Shown here piece by piece: positions 1-21,780 of a DNA stretch of 64,000 nt. Each line of letters opens with the position of its first letter. The first letter of the stretch is position 1. The notes below the pieces were generated by a model. The model was not told where the DNA came from, made no database searches, and saw only the letters and a list, made by a program, of their open reading frames with translations. The translations under genes were made by a program, and so were the position numbers. The stretch spans positions 77,526,501-77,590,500 of the forward strand of contig CM074862.1 in assembly GCA_037501455.1 (NCBI GenBank), in the 5' to 3' direction. The stretch is from Lantana camara (lineage: Eukaryota > Streptophyta > Magnoliopsida > Lamiales > Verbenaceae).

Positions 1-1014
1 ATAAGCCAGCGCATGCTCCTTAGAGTGTTTGCCAACTCTTGGGCCAAGGATAAGGGAAACGAGGGGTCCAGACGAGATCTCACAAGGGGCCTATCCCCGT
101 GATCAACCTACTCTCGGGGAACCCCAAAATCCTCACCCTCGGAAGCCCTCACAAAAAAGAACTTTTCTTTCCAGTCAGTCCCGTAGGATGTTGAAGGTGC
201 ATCTATCAATCTCAAATTGGATTTGGCTTGAATGTAATAAAAACCCACCATGGGAGATGAGCGTGGCAAGCAAACCACTTGGAAAAGGCTATTAAAGTTA
301 CGGATTGACGGCTCGTTTTCGGTACATTTCGTCAAAATGACAAAGGTATTGATAAGGGCTATGCCATTGGGGATAATCTGAGAGGGGCTAAGGTTTAAGA
401 GGTTTAGAATGCTTGCAACAGGAATAGAAATGGAGAATCTCAACCCCCCTCCCCCCCCCCCCCCCCCCCGACGCTTCAACCGCGTCCTTGTAAACTGCCA
501 TTTCCCCAGGAGGGGGATGGTTTGCCCTCTCGTGCGGTGCTGGGATCCTGTAAGTGAAGCGCTCGTCCCAATATCTTGGAGCCCTCATTGAAACTAAATC
601 CCCCATAGTTATGGTGTTGGGGATCTCATCAGGCGTCCTTTCAGTGGCCTATAAACCCGAGCCTTCACCCTCGGCGGCTTTCTTGGACTTTTTCCCTTTC
701 CTTGTATGCTTAGTGGGAGGATTTTCTGAGGGTCCGGCACCCCTATCCCCTAAAGCCGTGCCTGGCATGGCCACTGTTACAGTATGACGGTGGGGATGAG
801 TGGCACTTTCCGTCAAAGGCAACCTCACCCCCTGCCGCTCCGCCTCCAATACTAAATCCATCTCCTCAAAGAGGTGGTCAACACCAGCTGGATTCCTCTC
901 ATCCTTGGCGGATACGGTGGCATCCAAATCTTCATCCCTGGCGTCTCCAAATATTTCTTCCACCGTTTGATGGAGAGGATCAGGATTCCGGGAAGAAGAA
1001 CTTGGACTTTCCAT
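1..1014 (-). pseudogene. Antisense extra ORF of a Tat-type Ty3/gypsy element (Transposase_28-like), decayed
   Basis: Read on the minus strand, ATG at 1014-1012 opens an acidic, Ser-rich N-terminus (MESPSSSSRNPD) that becomes basic near residue 110 (KGKKSKKA). A second frame at about 606-470 carries PAPHERANHPPPGEMAVYKD. A third at about 440-108 carries LNLLNLSPSQIIPNGIAL and DWKEKFFFVRASEGED. These blocks, in this order, match my knowledge of Pfam Transposase_28 (putative gypsy-type transposon domain). Antisense ORFs with a transposon-derived domain are documented between pol and the 3' LTR of Tat-lineage Ty3/gypsy elements, and here the plus-strand LTR lies just to the right. Frames are broken, notably at a C homopolymer at about 444-469. 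The C-terminal part runs off the left edge. Function unknown; lineage is inferred from layout. Confidence 0.6.
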
Positions 1015-1156
1015 TTCATCATTTCCTCTATGATTCTTTTGGACATGGAAGATTGAAAGTAATGAAGCAAACAGAAACGGGAAAAGGGAAGGATAAAGAC
1101 TTAACAATCTAGGGTTAGCAAGTCAGAAATTTAAAAGAAAAAATTACCTAGAAGAT

Positions 1157-1695
1157 GGGATAAATACAGTCAACCCCCCCCCCCCCCCCCCAATCCTTTG
1201 GGGGCATGTGCACTTTTCCCCCATGCTTCAAATCGGTGCACATTGCCCCCTAACCTTTGAAAAATATCACGCTTAACCCCTTTGAACACACTTTGACCGT
1301 CGATTTCTCTTTCGTCACGGCAACCCAAGCTTCAAGACCACCGCCATCGTGTTCGTCTCTCCAAGGAGAACAAAACCCATACCCCGCTCGACTCTATTAG
1401 CCGCTAAAAGCTTCGTTCATCGTGCGTCATCTTTAACCGATGATTTTTGCTTCGTCGGTTGTCGAATTTTGATTTCGATACCATTGTTGTGTTCCTTGCA
1501 TCGAGAGCTTCAGTTTGATATATAATATCAACACATTTGAAATCAAATTTATACAGATTTGCTTTGTTAAAGTTTGTTCAAAGGGGTGAAATGTTCCATT
1601 TTGCAAAGGTGAGGGGGCAATGTGCACCGATTTGAAGTATAAGGGGGAAAGTGCACATGCCCCCAAAGGATGGGGGGGTGACTGTATTTATCCCC
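1157..1695. mobile_element. Mutator-type MITE with 9-bp target duplication
   Basis: The ends are inverted: GGGATAAATACAGTCA at the left and its complement at the right. The inverted similarity runs about 100 bp inward and includes the GGGGGCAATGTGCAC block. The 9-bp direct repeat CTAGAAGAT flanks it at 1148-1156 and 1696-1704, which is the signature of the Mutator superfamily. No transposase is encoded. A C/G homopolymer sits near each end. It is inserted in the leader of the antisense ORF. Confidence 0.85.
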
Positions 1696-1820
1696 CTAGA
1701 AGATTGAAGAAACCCGAAAAGTTGCTTATGAGTATCTGGAAAATGCTTTGGAGGTTTTTGGAGAATGCTAAGTGCATTGAAGATTAATGGCGTAAAAAAG
1801 AAGGAGAAATGAATCACTTC

Positions 1821-1830
1821 CCTATTTATA
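1821..1830 (-). promoter_or_regulatory. TATA box for the antisense ORF
   Basis: On the minus strand the sequence reads TATAAATAGG, followed by a pyrimidine-rich leader typical of a plant 5' UTR and then the ORF start at 1014. The 539-bp MITE at 1157-1695 now sits between this box and the ORF. Confidence 0.5.
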
Positions 1831-2130
1831 GGGCAAGAAGTTGGTGGGATTTGGGCAATTAATTCAAGATGCAATCATTTCCGCCTTGGTAACTGCCCAC
1901 TTTGGGGAACCGTCACACGTCATCCGATAAACACGCGTCGTTTCCTGAAAAGTCGCACCCACGCGCCCCATTAGCATTTAATGCTGGGCATCTCGAGCGG
2001 TCAGAATGAAGTGACCGTATTAAATGCGGATTCAGAATGGAGAATTCGAGCATAAAGTTCCCCACCAGGCTTACCCTCGAGATTTCGAAGGATTTGAATT
2101 CTACAGCCCACATTACTTAGGACTATAGAA

Positions 2131-2144
2131 TTGGGGGGTAAAAA
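2131..2144 (+). other. Polypurine tract of the gypsy element
   Basis: TTGGGGGGTAAAAA directly precedes the TG that opens the LTR, as expected for a plus-strand priming site upstream of a 3' LTR. Confidence 0.7.
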
Positions 2145-2921
2145 TGATGGAGCAGAAACACGCTAGGCCCACGTTTTGACATGTGGCGTCATCGTCACGA
2201 GACACGTGGCAATCAGGCCCCCATGAAAGTTGCTCTCAGATGAGCATCACCCTCGCTCCCCAAATGTATCCCAATTCTCCAGGAGTTAATTGCCGAGCGT
2301 GGAATATTGTCCTTTATATACTCCCCTCGGAGAATATTCCCACAAGGACAGACAGAGGAGCAAAACTCCCCTCACCTCACAAGCTTGGTCCGGGCCCCCC
2401 TCGGATCTGTGAGCCTCCAAGGCTCATGGTAAACACGAGCGTGCGCCTCGCCCTCGTTACCAACCCTAAAACGGCTCTCTGTGCAGTACACACCCGCACA
2501 CCTGCTACTGTTGCCCACCACCAACCTTTCACCAGCTTTTGCAGGAGATTCTTCCTAAGTTTCTCCTCGTCATTCCACGTGTTAGGGCAACATTAAGCCA
2601 AGACCACACGGTGACAATTACAAAAGGGTCCCTAACCCTCAACTATAAATAAGAGACTTCATCTCTCCCACTATAAGCAATCACTGATACCTTGAGCTCT
2701 GCAATTACTTCTTTTTCCTCAGTACATCATCAGACTTGAGTGTCGGAGAGCACAACTGGGCATCACCCCCAGTTCCCCCAGCTTGGCTTTTTGACCGTTT
2801 GTTCTTGGTGTTTGTCCTAGCAGGTTGAACCCCCTTCTTTCGGCTAGTTTACTCTGTTTCCACACACTCAAACAAATCTTAAAGTGATCGGATTCTGGGT
2901 ACCCCATATCCAGACCCATCA
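2145..2921 (+). mobile_element. 3' LTR of a Tat-type Ty3/gypsy element
   Basis: The LTR begins TGATGG and ends CCATCA, a 6-bp terminal inverted repeat with canonical TG...CA ends. A TATA box (TATAAATAA, 2644-2652) lies near its 3' third. The end contains the GTCCTAGCAGGTTGAAC and TTTCGGCT blocks common in Tat/Athila-type LTRs. It follows a polypurine tract and is not followed by a primer-binding site, so it is the 3' LTR. The likely target duplication is ACCGT at 2922-2926, but its partner is outside the window. Confidence 0.75.
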
Positions 2922-4489
2922 ACCGTAAAATTTCCGTATTTAGAAACTTTCTACCCAAAAATTCAAATTAAAGAGAAGTTACAATAAAATTTAATCTAAT
3001 TTATACTTTGTATTAATTTTAATTTTTTTTTTATCTAAATTGAATTCTAAAAAAATTTAGAACATAATATATTATTAGTTTATTTTATGTTTTATACAAA
3101 TATATAGAATTTAATTTTTTAAAAGAAAATTCACCGATATTTGGTTTTAATAATATTTTATATATTTTCTTTTTTGAAAAAAAAAATAAATCCTTGAGGA
3201 ATATTAAATTTATACTTCAACCTCATAATATTATGAAGTCCCCCTTAAAATTCAAATTAAGAGAAGGTACATAAACTTTTATGTATTTTAATATTATTTG
3301 CTCATTTTTTCTTTATTATTAGAACGTTACAATTAAGGACTTGTTTTTGTTGTTTGATCTTTTCAAATTTGATTATTTGTAGTGTAGGCAAGATCAATAA
3401 CTTTGACGAGAAATCGACGAACTTTCAGTAAGAAATATGTTCTAAAATTGTGTTAAATATAACAGGATTGTTTGTCCAAATGACAAAATTTGTGTTTTTA
3501 TTTGGTCAGTTATGCTAATTTCTATCAAATTGTTGTTGAAGTGATTTTTCAAGATGAGTTTAATGGATGGATTTTGTGTTTGTGTGTGTGGTTGGGGTAA
3601 TTTGACGGGACTTTTTTGCCTAGCAATTGTTGTTGATAAGGTTGCACCTAATAATTTGTTAGATAGTTTTTTTTACTTAACTATGAGGTTGGAAGAATCA
3701 ATAAGAAGAGAATTTTGGTGATTTAGTAATTATTCACATGTGAAATTACAATTCTTAATATTAGTTTTCAAATTTTGTTGTTGCACAAGGTCTTTTGTTG
3801 CTAGGAAAAAAAAAAATCAGGCATTAATTGCAAATTGCCTATGCATGACTTCTTATTACATCATTAATAAACAAACAAATAGGATAAACGAAAGTATAAT
3901 AGCACTATATCATGTTGGTCAAAAGTATTGAATAGGGAGGTATAAATTAGTTGTTTTTTAAGGCGGAAGAGAGCGTGAATTTTCCAGATATAATTCTACA
4001 TTATTTTTACTTTTTACATTTTGCATATTCAAGATTGACATATTAAATACTATGCTATTGTTATTATTTTTCCATAACATCCATAATTTATATTTTCACG
4101 TTCCACATCAGCGAAGGTAAAGGACCTCGACGCAGCTGACAACATTACATCGGTAAAAGGTTTTTTTTTTTTTTTTTTTTTGAGCTTTGTTGTAGAATAT
4201 TGTCAAGATCTCCTGAATATAGTTGACATTTTCCTTTATTTAATGTCACTCTTCTTTATGCACATCTATTCAAAATATTGCCAAGTGAATTATTTTCAGG
4301 GTAATGTGGGATAAATCCCCAAATGTGAACTCAATTTTTAGTTTGCTCCCCATTTTCAAAATTATTTATGTTCACTCCCCAGATGAGACTCATAATTTTA
4401 GTTTGCTCCCCATTTTAGACAACACATATGACATATTGCGAAAAATATACAACATAATACGATTTAAGTACTGCATTCTTGAGTTTTCA
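2922..4489. other. AT-rich intergenic stretch, no gene seen
   Basis: Homopolymer-rich AT sequence without a supported ORF. Positions 4310-4420 repeat the phrase TTTTAGTTTGCTCCCCATTTT twice about 75 bp apart, which may be a MITE remnant. Short ORFs here have no codon bias or recognisable motifs. Confidence 0.6.
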
Positions 4490-6236
4490 TACGTATATAA
4501 GAAGGGGATGGCCGAAATTCTTAGTCCTTATGGACTAAGGATTTGGTCCCTCTCTCTCCTATTACTTGATCATCAAGTAATTTGACTTTGACTTTGAATT
4601 CAAATTCAAATCAACTTTCAAGAGAGCTAAAAATATCCAAACTATTTTTGGATAATTTTATACTTTATTTATTTAAAATAAATAACTTATTTTATCTAAT
4701 TAATTAATTCATAATTAATTAACTAGATTATTTTTCTCCAAAATTAGACTTTCTTTTTAATTCAAAATTAAACCAAAGTCTATTAAATAATTAACACATT
4801 AATTATTTAATTACCAAATAAATTGTCACGTGTGGCACACGTGTCATCTATGATGCACGGACACGGACACGGCGATACGGACACGACACGACACGGATAC
4901 GGCGACACGAATTTTTTCTTGAATTTCTCACGTAAGGAGTGTCGGACACGGTGTCGGACAAGAGTGTCCGACACGACACGGCATGACACGACACAGCAAA
5001 ATGATATTTTTAGAAGTGTCCGTGCATCATAGCGTGTCATAATGACACGTGTCCAGTCACGTGACCCACATGTGTGATTTCACACGTGTGGAACCCTCTA
5101 GGCCCGATTAACTCGTTTAATCATTTTCAAGCCTCAACTCATGTAACCAAGTTGTTGTGTGTGACCCTCTAGGTTCTCAATTCAATTAGCAGTGACCCTA
5201 ATTAATTAAGTCACTAATTAATTAATCAGTCCACAGATTAAACGACCATAGTCTAGCAACAGGTGTTTAACCCCTAGCTGAATTGGAATGTTCGGATTCG
5301 ACAGAACCTTTAAATCATTGATTCATGTGAGATACAATCCTCCTACTTACTATCTCTCAACCAAGATCTAGGGCAAGGGAATAATCAGAACCCTAATAAT
5401 CCGGTCTTAAAGCTAAGTGCATTTCATATCCATTTGATCTCAATCCAAGAAACCCTTTTCTTGATGTCTTGATCTACTGCCTTGGCCAAGGACTCCATAT
5501 GGCATATGAATGACTTACACAATAAGAGATCACCTTGCAAATGCAAGTGTAGGTCCTTTCTTGATTCTCATTCACTTTCATGAATCACTTGTGCAGCCCC
5601 AGCATAAGCCTTGAATCAGTTGTCTAAGGCGACACCCTTTAAAGCTTATACCTAAGACTACAGAGTTAACTCATAAAGTGACAAGGAACCTCAAGTCTAA
5701 GGATCAATTAATCACATCAATGACTCGTGAGATATTTCCTAATCTGGAAGTTTCCATTTTCTAAAATAGAAACTTCCTTTCCCATTTAGGAATCTTCTCA
5801 CACGGGGTACCTCAGTGAACTTACTTATTGAAGTAAGCACCCTCATGTATCACGCACGTATCAACTATACACTTTGCACCTCCATGAAACAAGGTGGTCC
5901 TTCTTAAGTGCGTGATCCCACAAGCAAGCCTTAGAGGAGTCAGGTTGACACTCCCACTGTCTGTAGGACTCATCGGCTTGGAGTATTTTACTAATCATGA
6001 CTTATGTGATATAGGGCTCGTTTCATGAACCATTTCACCTAAATGGTAGAGTCCTAAAGTCATCAGGATTAGGGGAGTTCTCATACATGCACAGATAAAG
6101 TAAACGCATACCAAACAAGAGCATATAAAGAAGTGTTGCCTCAATTCGTTATTTCATTCAAAGATTGTCTGTGATTACAATAAGGAAAAGCACAAAGCGG
6201 ATATACAATCGGCTTTCTAGGGCACTATTCCTAACA
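4490..6236 (-). mobile_element. Truncated LTR of the Angela/BARE-like copia family
   Basis: From about 4490 to 6236 the sequence parallels 56570-58118 (the 3' LTR of the minus-strand Angela-like element) block by block and ends with the same CCTAACA terminus. The sequence beyond 6236 is not the family's polypurine tract, so no internal region is attached. The other end stops near the family's TATA box, so the R-U5 part is missing. It is a truncated solo LTR, interrupted by a MITE at 4848-5032. No target duplication can be tested. Confidence 0.8.
4848..5032. mobile_element. hAT-type MITE, 185 bp
   Basis: Perfect 17-bp terminal inverted repeats begin CTATGATGCACGG. The 8-bp direct repeat CGTGTCAT flanks it at 4840-4847 and 5033-5040. 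The related LTR at 50394-52326 carries the unoccupied site, so both the insertion and the duplication are confirmed by comparison inside the window. The interior is built of GACACG-rich short repeats and codes for nothing. Eight-bp duplications point to the hAT superfamily. Confidence 0.85.
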
Positions 6237-9200
6237 CCACAGAGATTGGTCGAATTAATTTAATTAATCACAAGAAATTCGTGCAACTAACTAACCAACT
6301 AAAAATAAGGGGGGTTTGGATTTTGATTAATTATTAACTAACTATGCAACTAAAATAACTAAACTAAGAGGAAAGCAATTAAATCACGTTGAAAGTTGGT
6401 TTTAATAAATCAGATGGAAGACAATACCTAGCTACGAATTATAATTCAGTTAAGACATCAATCATGAACGCAAAGATAAATTCAAATATTCAAGTAGATT
6501 AGCTATAGCAAATAGAAACACTCGACTCCGCCTCGTTTTCTCTTAAATCGTAGAATAATCTAGAGACACTTGACAATTATTCCCTAATCAATTCACAACC
6601 CCAAGAGACACTCGACAGGATTTAATGAATCGACAGCATTAAGAATCAAGAAAACACTAATTCGAATTAACCTAGTCACGACACGTGTAAGATTTAAACC
6701 CGATTATTAAGTCCCTTAACAAGTTGAGAACTGCAACCAATCCTTCTTATTAATGTACCACTAATTATCTATCAAGCACTACATAAACTTCATGCAATCA
6801 AGATTGGCGATATGCAATTAACCTTGATCCGGCCGTAATCACTTAAGCAAATAAATCATAATAACACGACACTCGGAGAATTAATAAATACTTGAAATTA
6901 AATTGAATTATAAAAACAAATTAGGTCTCATGATATCAAAACTAAATTATAAAATCCTAGCTAAGTACTTAGGAAATTAGCTACTCAAAACCATAAAATC
7001 CAAAAACATAAAATAAATCAAAAGTATAATCCAACTAAAAACAAGGAATTAAAAAGAACTGGTTGACGAAAGATTTTGCTCTTGAATATCTCCAAGTAGT
7101 TACCTCCCGTCCTCCAAAATTCTTGACTATTGCGTGTGAGAAAAGGGTGTCTGAAATCTGCTGCCCAAAAGCCGAATAAATAGCATGCCCCAAGCTCCGT
7201 TGCATGTCCGTTTCCTAGTCCAAATTGGAATCTAAAAGCTTGCTCCCCAAGTTGACTTCTATCCTGGGCTTTAATTAATTAATTCCTCATGCTCATGCCA
7301 CCCATGCAATTAATCCCAAAACAATTGTGCAGCCCATTAGCAAATCGATCACGTCATCCTTTCCAAGACATTACCAAAGTGGCCACTCTTAATTAAATCA
7401 ATGACTAGTAATTTTGTACATTCTGTGCATGTACAAATAAAAAATAATTATTATATAAATATATTAAAATTAAAAATTTTTTATTAAATATATACTCTAT
7501 AATTTTTTTTTTAATATAATCATTAATTTATGTTAAATAAATAAATAAGTAAGATAAGATAATGTTATATTAATAATTATAAAAATTTAAAATAGAAGTG
7601 AAAAGTGATAAAAATTAATATAATTTAAAAAAAAGAAAAAAAATGCAAGTGATAAGAAAGCAAAGAGAAATTAAGAAGAGAAGTGATGAAAAAAAAGAGA
7701 AATTAACCGAACGTGGAAGAGAGAAAGCCGGATAAAATTAATCAATAAATAAATAGAAAAAAATTATTTTTAGAGTCCAAGAGACCAAACTTGGATCTCT
7801 CGCTTAATAGATAATATAGATATAGATAATAATGTCGGCCCACTAAGCAACTCCCACAAAGTAATTAAATCCAATTAGCTTCCGGTTCTCTGCATGCATG
7901 CATAATTCAAGCAATTTCCCATGCGTCCTTGAATCCATGTTGCCATCATTATTTACTAAATTTTATCCTCAAAATTTGCGGCAAGTCTCACATCAATGCG
8001 GGTTCGCCTAATCGCGTTGGTTTATTCTCAAAACAACTCAATTTGCTTCAATTTCGTCTCTGAGCCCCGATTCTACAATTAACACAACAAAGCATTAATC
8101 TTTTCCAAATTAATATCAATTAAATCACTAAACGGGACCAAAAACTCACAAATATTCAAAAATAATGCAAGCTAACAATCTACCAAAAGATAATGTTTTG
8201 AGGTTTAAGTTTATAATTTTCTTTTAACTTAATATTCATTTCATAATATGGAAAATTTTCCCTTTATGTTATTCTCGATTTTACTTAATGTTATTTTGTC
8301 ATAGCATTGATTCAATTTCAAAGGCGAAAATCAAAATCAAGGGAAAATATCTTCAAACGATTTTAACCTAATGTGCAAAGTACATTATAATTTAAATTTT
8401 GAAGATGAATCAAGAAACAAAATACTAAAGTTATAATGATGGAAACATCCAAGTTCTTCGAAAAAACGACGACATACTACTGATAAAGTAGTTGAAGCTA
8501 GAATGAAAAGAAAATTTGTTGTGATTCAATCTAATGCATCCCTAAAGCAAAGTTGCAAAGACCCTTGGCTATTTAAAGCTTTACTACGTCCCAAAAAATG
8601 TGAAGGTAAGTATTTCTGATAATAATCATTGATATATTTAATATAAGATTTCGAAGAGGCAAAAGAAGAGTATAGTAATGCCAAAGATAAAAGGAAAACA
8701 ATATCAAAAAGAAAAAGAGTCCAGAAAAGCAAAGAATCAAACAAAATCAAACAACACAAAAGATATGCAACGAGGAGAAAAGAACAACAAAGTTAATTAA
8801 AAGATACAAATTCTTGACGGGAATAAAATCTTGGATAAAGATGATGAAAGTCTAACAACATTCCTCAAGAAAAAATATTCAATAAAAGAAAAGGAGAAGT
8901 AAAAAAAAAAAAGCTAAGTTGTTGAAAGGAATAAAAAATGAAAAAGAAAAATAGGAAAAAAAAAATAAAAATTACGTACTTTCAAAGCCAAATTTCGAAT
9001 AAATGTATCAAACACTCTTATTTTTCGAGAAAATAAAGAATAATGATAGCAATAGTTGCAAGCACAAGTATTGCACGAAAAAATTTTAAACAATTAAGAT
9101 ATAGTAAAAGTAAAAATATAATTATAAAAAAGTAAAAAAAAAACAAAAACAAAAACGCAAACACAAACAAATTTTCAAAAAAATAAACTTTATCATAAGA

Positions 9201-10091
9201 AAAATATAAATAAATAGGATAATATGTGCAATACACGTGCATCCCGCTACTAAAAATTAAAATGCCAAGAGGTAATGTAAAAACTTTTCACTTCGGGGAG
9301 GCAAAAAAGATTCCTCCCCTAATGGGTGCTTAACAATAAACGGCCCCTTACATTGTTAGGAGGAACAAAAAGGCAAAATTCAAAACATTAAGGAAGCCAG
9401 TTTTATTGTTTCAAAAAACAAAAAAAAATCCAGTTTTAATTTTTCTTAAATTTATTGTTGAAGGGCTGGCAAAAAGGATGGGGGCGCAGATTCCCAACAT
9501 GCCCCTCTTGACTTCGCTACTGCTGTAGATCATATGTTGTGATTCGTAGGAGAGTCTGATATAAATTATTACGTATCACAAACATGTATATAAATTACAC
9601 ATAGATTGTTATAGGATAACAGCAAAAGAGTTTTTTCGCCCGTCCCGGCTCGACTCATAGAAATGGACTATAAAACAAAAGGAAAAAAAAAAAAAAAAGA
9701 GTTTTTTCGCACTGAAAAATTATGCATCACTTGCAATCACATGCATAGCTAATAAGCATCATAGGGGGGTTCTCAAAGTAGTTTTACACGACAGAGTACA
9801 GCTCAATCATTTTGAAAACTGGGGATTGGTTGCAAAAACCCCAAAGTAAGATCATTATCCTTTTCACTAGTAAGCCAAAAAATGGATTCAAGAACAACAG
9901 GAAATTGCATTAAACTTTATTCAAATTCTGCCCAAACGTCCGTCAGTGTACAGGTAGGCTATATGATTCATGGTTTCATCTTATTCCAAAAGATCCAGAC
10001 TCGTTGAATACAACAATAAAACAGGAAAAGGTGTTGTACAATAATGTTACATGTGATCTGAAGGGGTACACTAAACTCGAAAGTGTTGCAC
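6237..10091. other. Non-coding, AT-rich intergenic region
   Basis: No gene is supported. 6237-7400 looks like a non-coding dispersed repeat (many AACACTCGA and AGACACTCGAC phrases) that I cannot classify. 7410-7830 and 8200-9250 are very AT-rich with A- and T-runs. The sequence AAGAGTTTTTTCGC recurs at about 9627 and 9698. The segment next to 10092 is the 3' flank of the beta-galactosidase gene. Confidence 0.5.
9916..9921 (-). terminator. Candidate polyadenylation signal of the beta-galactosidase gene
   Basis: AATAAA on the minus strand, about 170 nt downstream of the stop codon at 10092-10094. Position and sequence fit a plant near-upstream element; usage is not proven. Confidence 0.35.
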
Positions 10092-21350
<11,259 letters not shown>

Positions 21351-21372
21351 ACAAAATGATCACAACCTTTTG

Positions 21373-21780
21373 CTGCATGGTCAAAAAATAAAACATAAAC
21401 ACAAACAAAGGAGATAGTAAATCAATATAAGGCTGCTGAATGCAACACCAAAGGGGTTTGCAGTAATTATTGCGCTACTGCCCATAGTCAGAAACCAGGT
21501 TTCCATATTTAAAAGCTCAGAAAGTTTCAATTGATCAGCTACACAAAATCCAGGGCTTCGTAAACAAGGAAGCAATTTAAAACCTCCAATCTAATTTCTA
21601 TGGAAGGGCAATAACTTCGTACTGATCGTAGTACTATAAGCTATCTAATTTGGAAACATCCATAAAATCCATTTAATGGCAATGAAATTACTTCAGATAG
21701 ATTCATATAACAAAAACATAATTAACCACAACAAAACTATGTCATGAACAACTTCGAAGTACACTGAATAAAGTTCAAAC
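21373..21780 (-). other. Possible 5' UTR intron of the beta-galactosidase gene
   Basis: On the minus strand GGGCAG is followed by GTTTGAAC at 21780, a possible donor. CCATGCAG ends at 21373, a possible acceptor, 22 nt before the ATG. Both are plausible, but no reading frame tests them. A TATATA string near 21935-21945 could be a promoter element. Confidence 0.25.

Noticed and set aside
649..1107. Start of the antisense ORF at 1107
   Set aside because: The codon there is TTG. The first ATG in frame is at 1014, which also follows a leader-like stretch.
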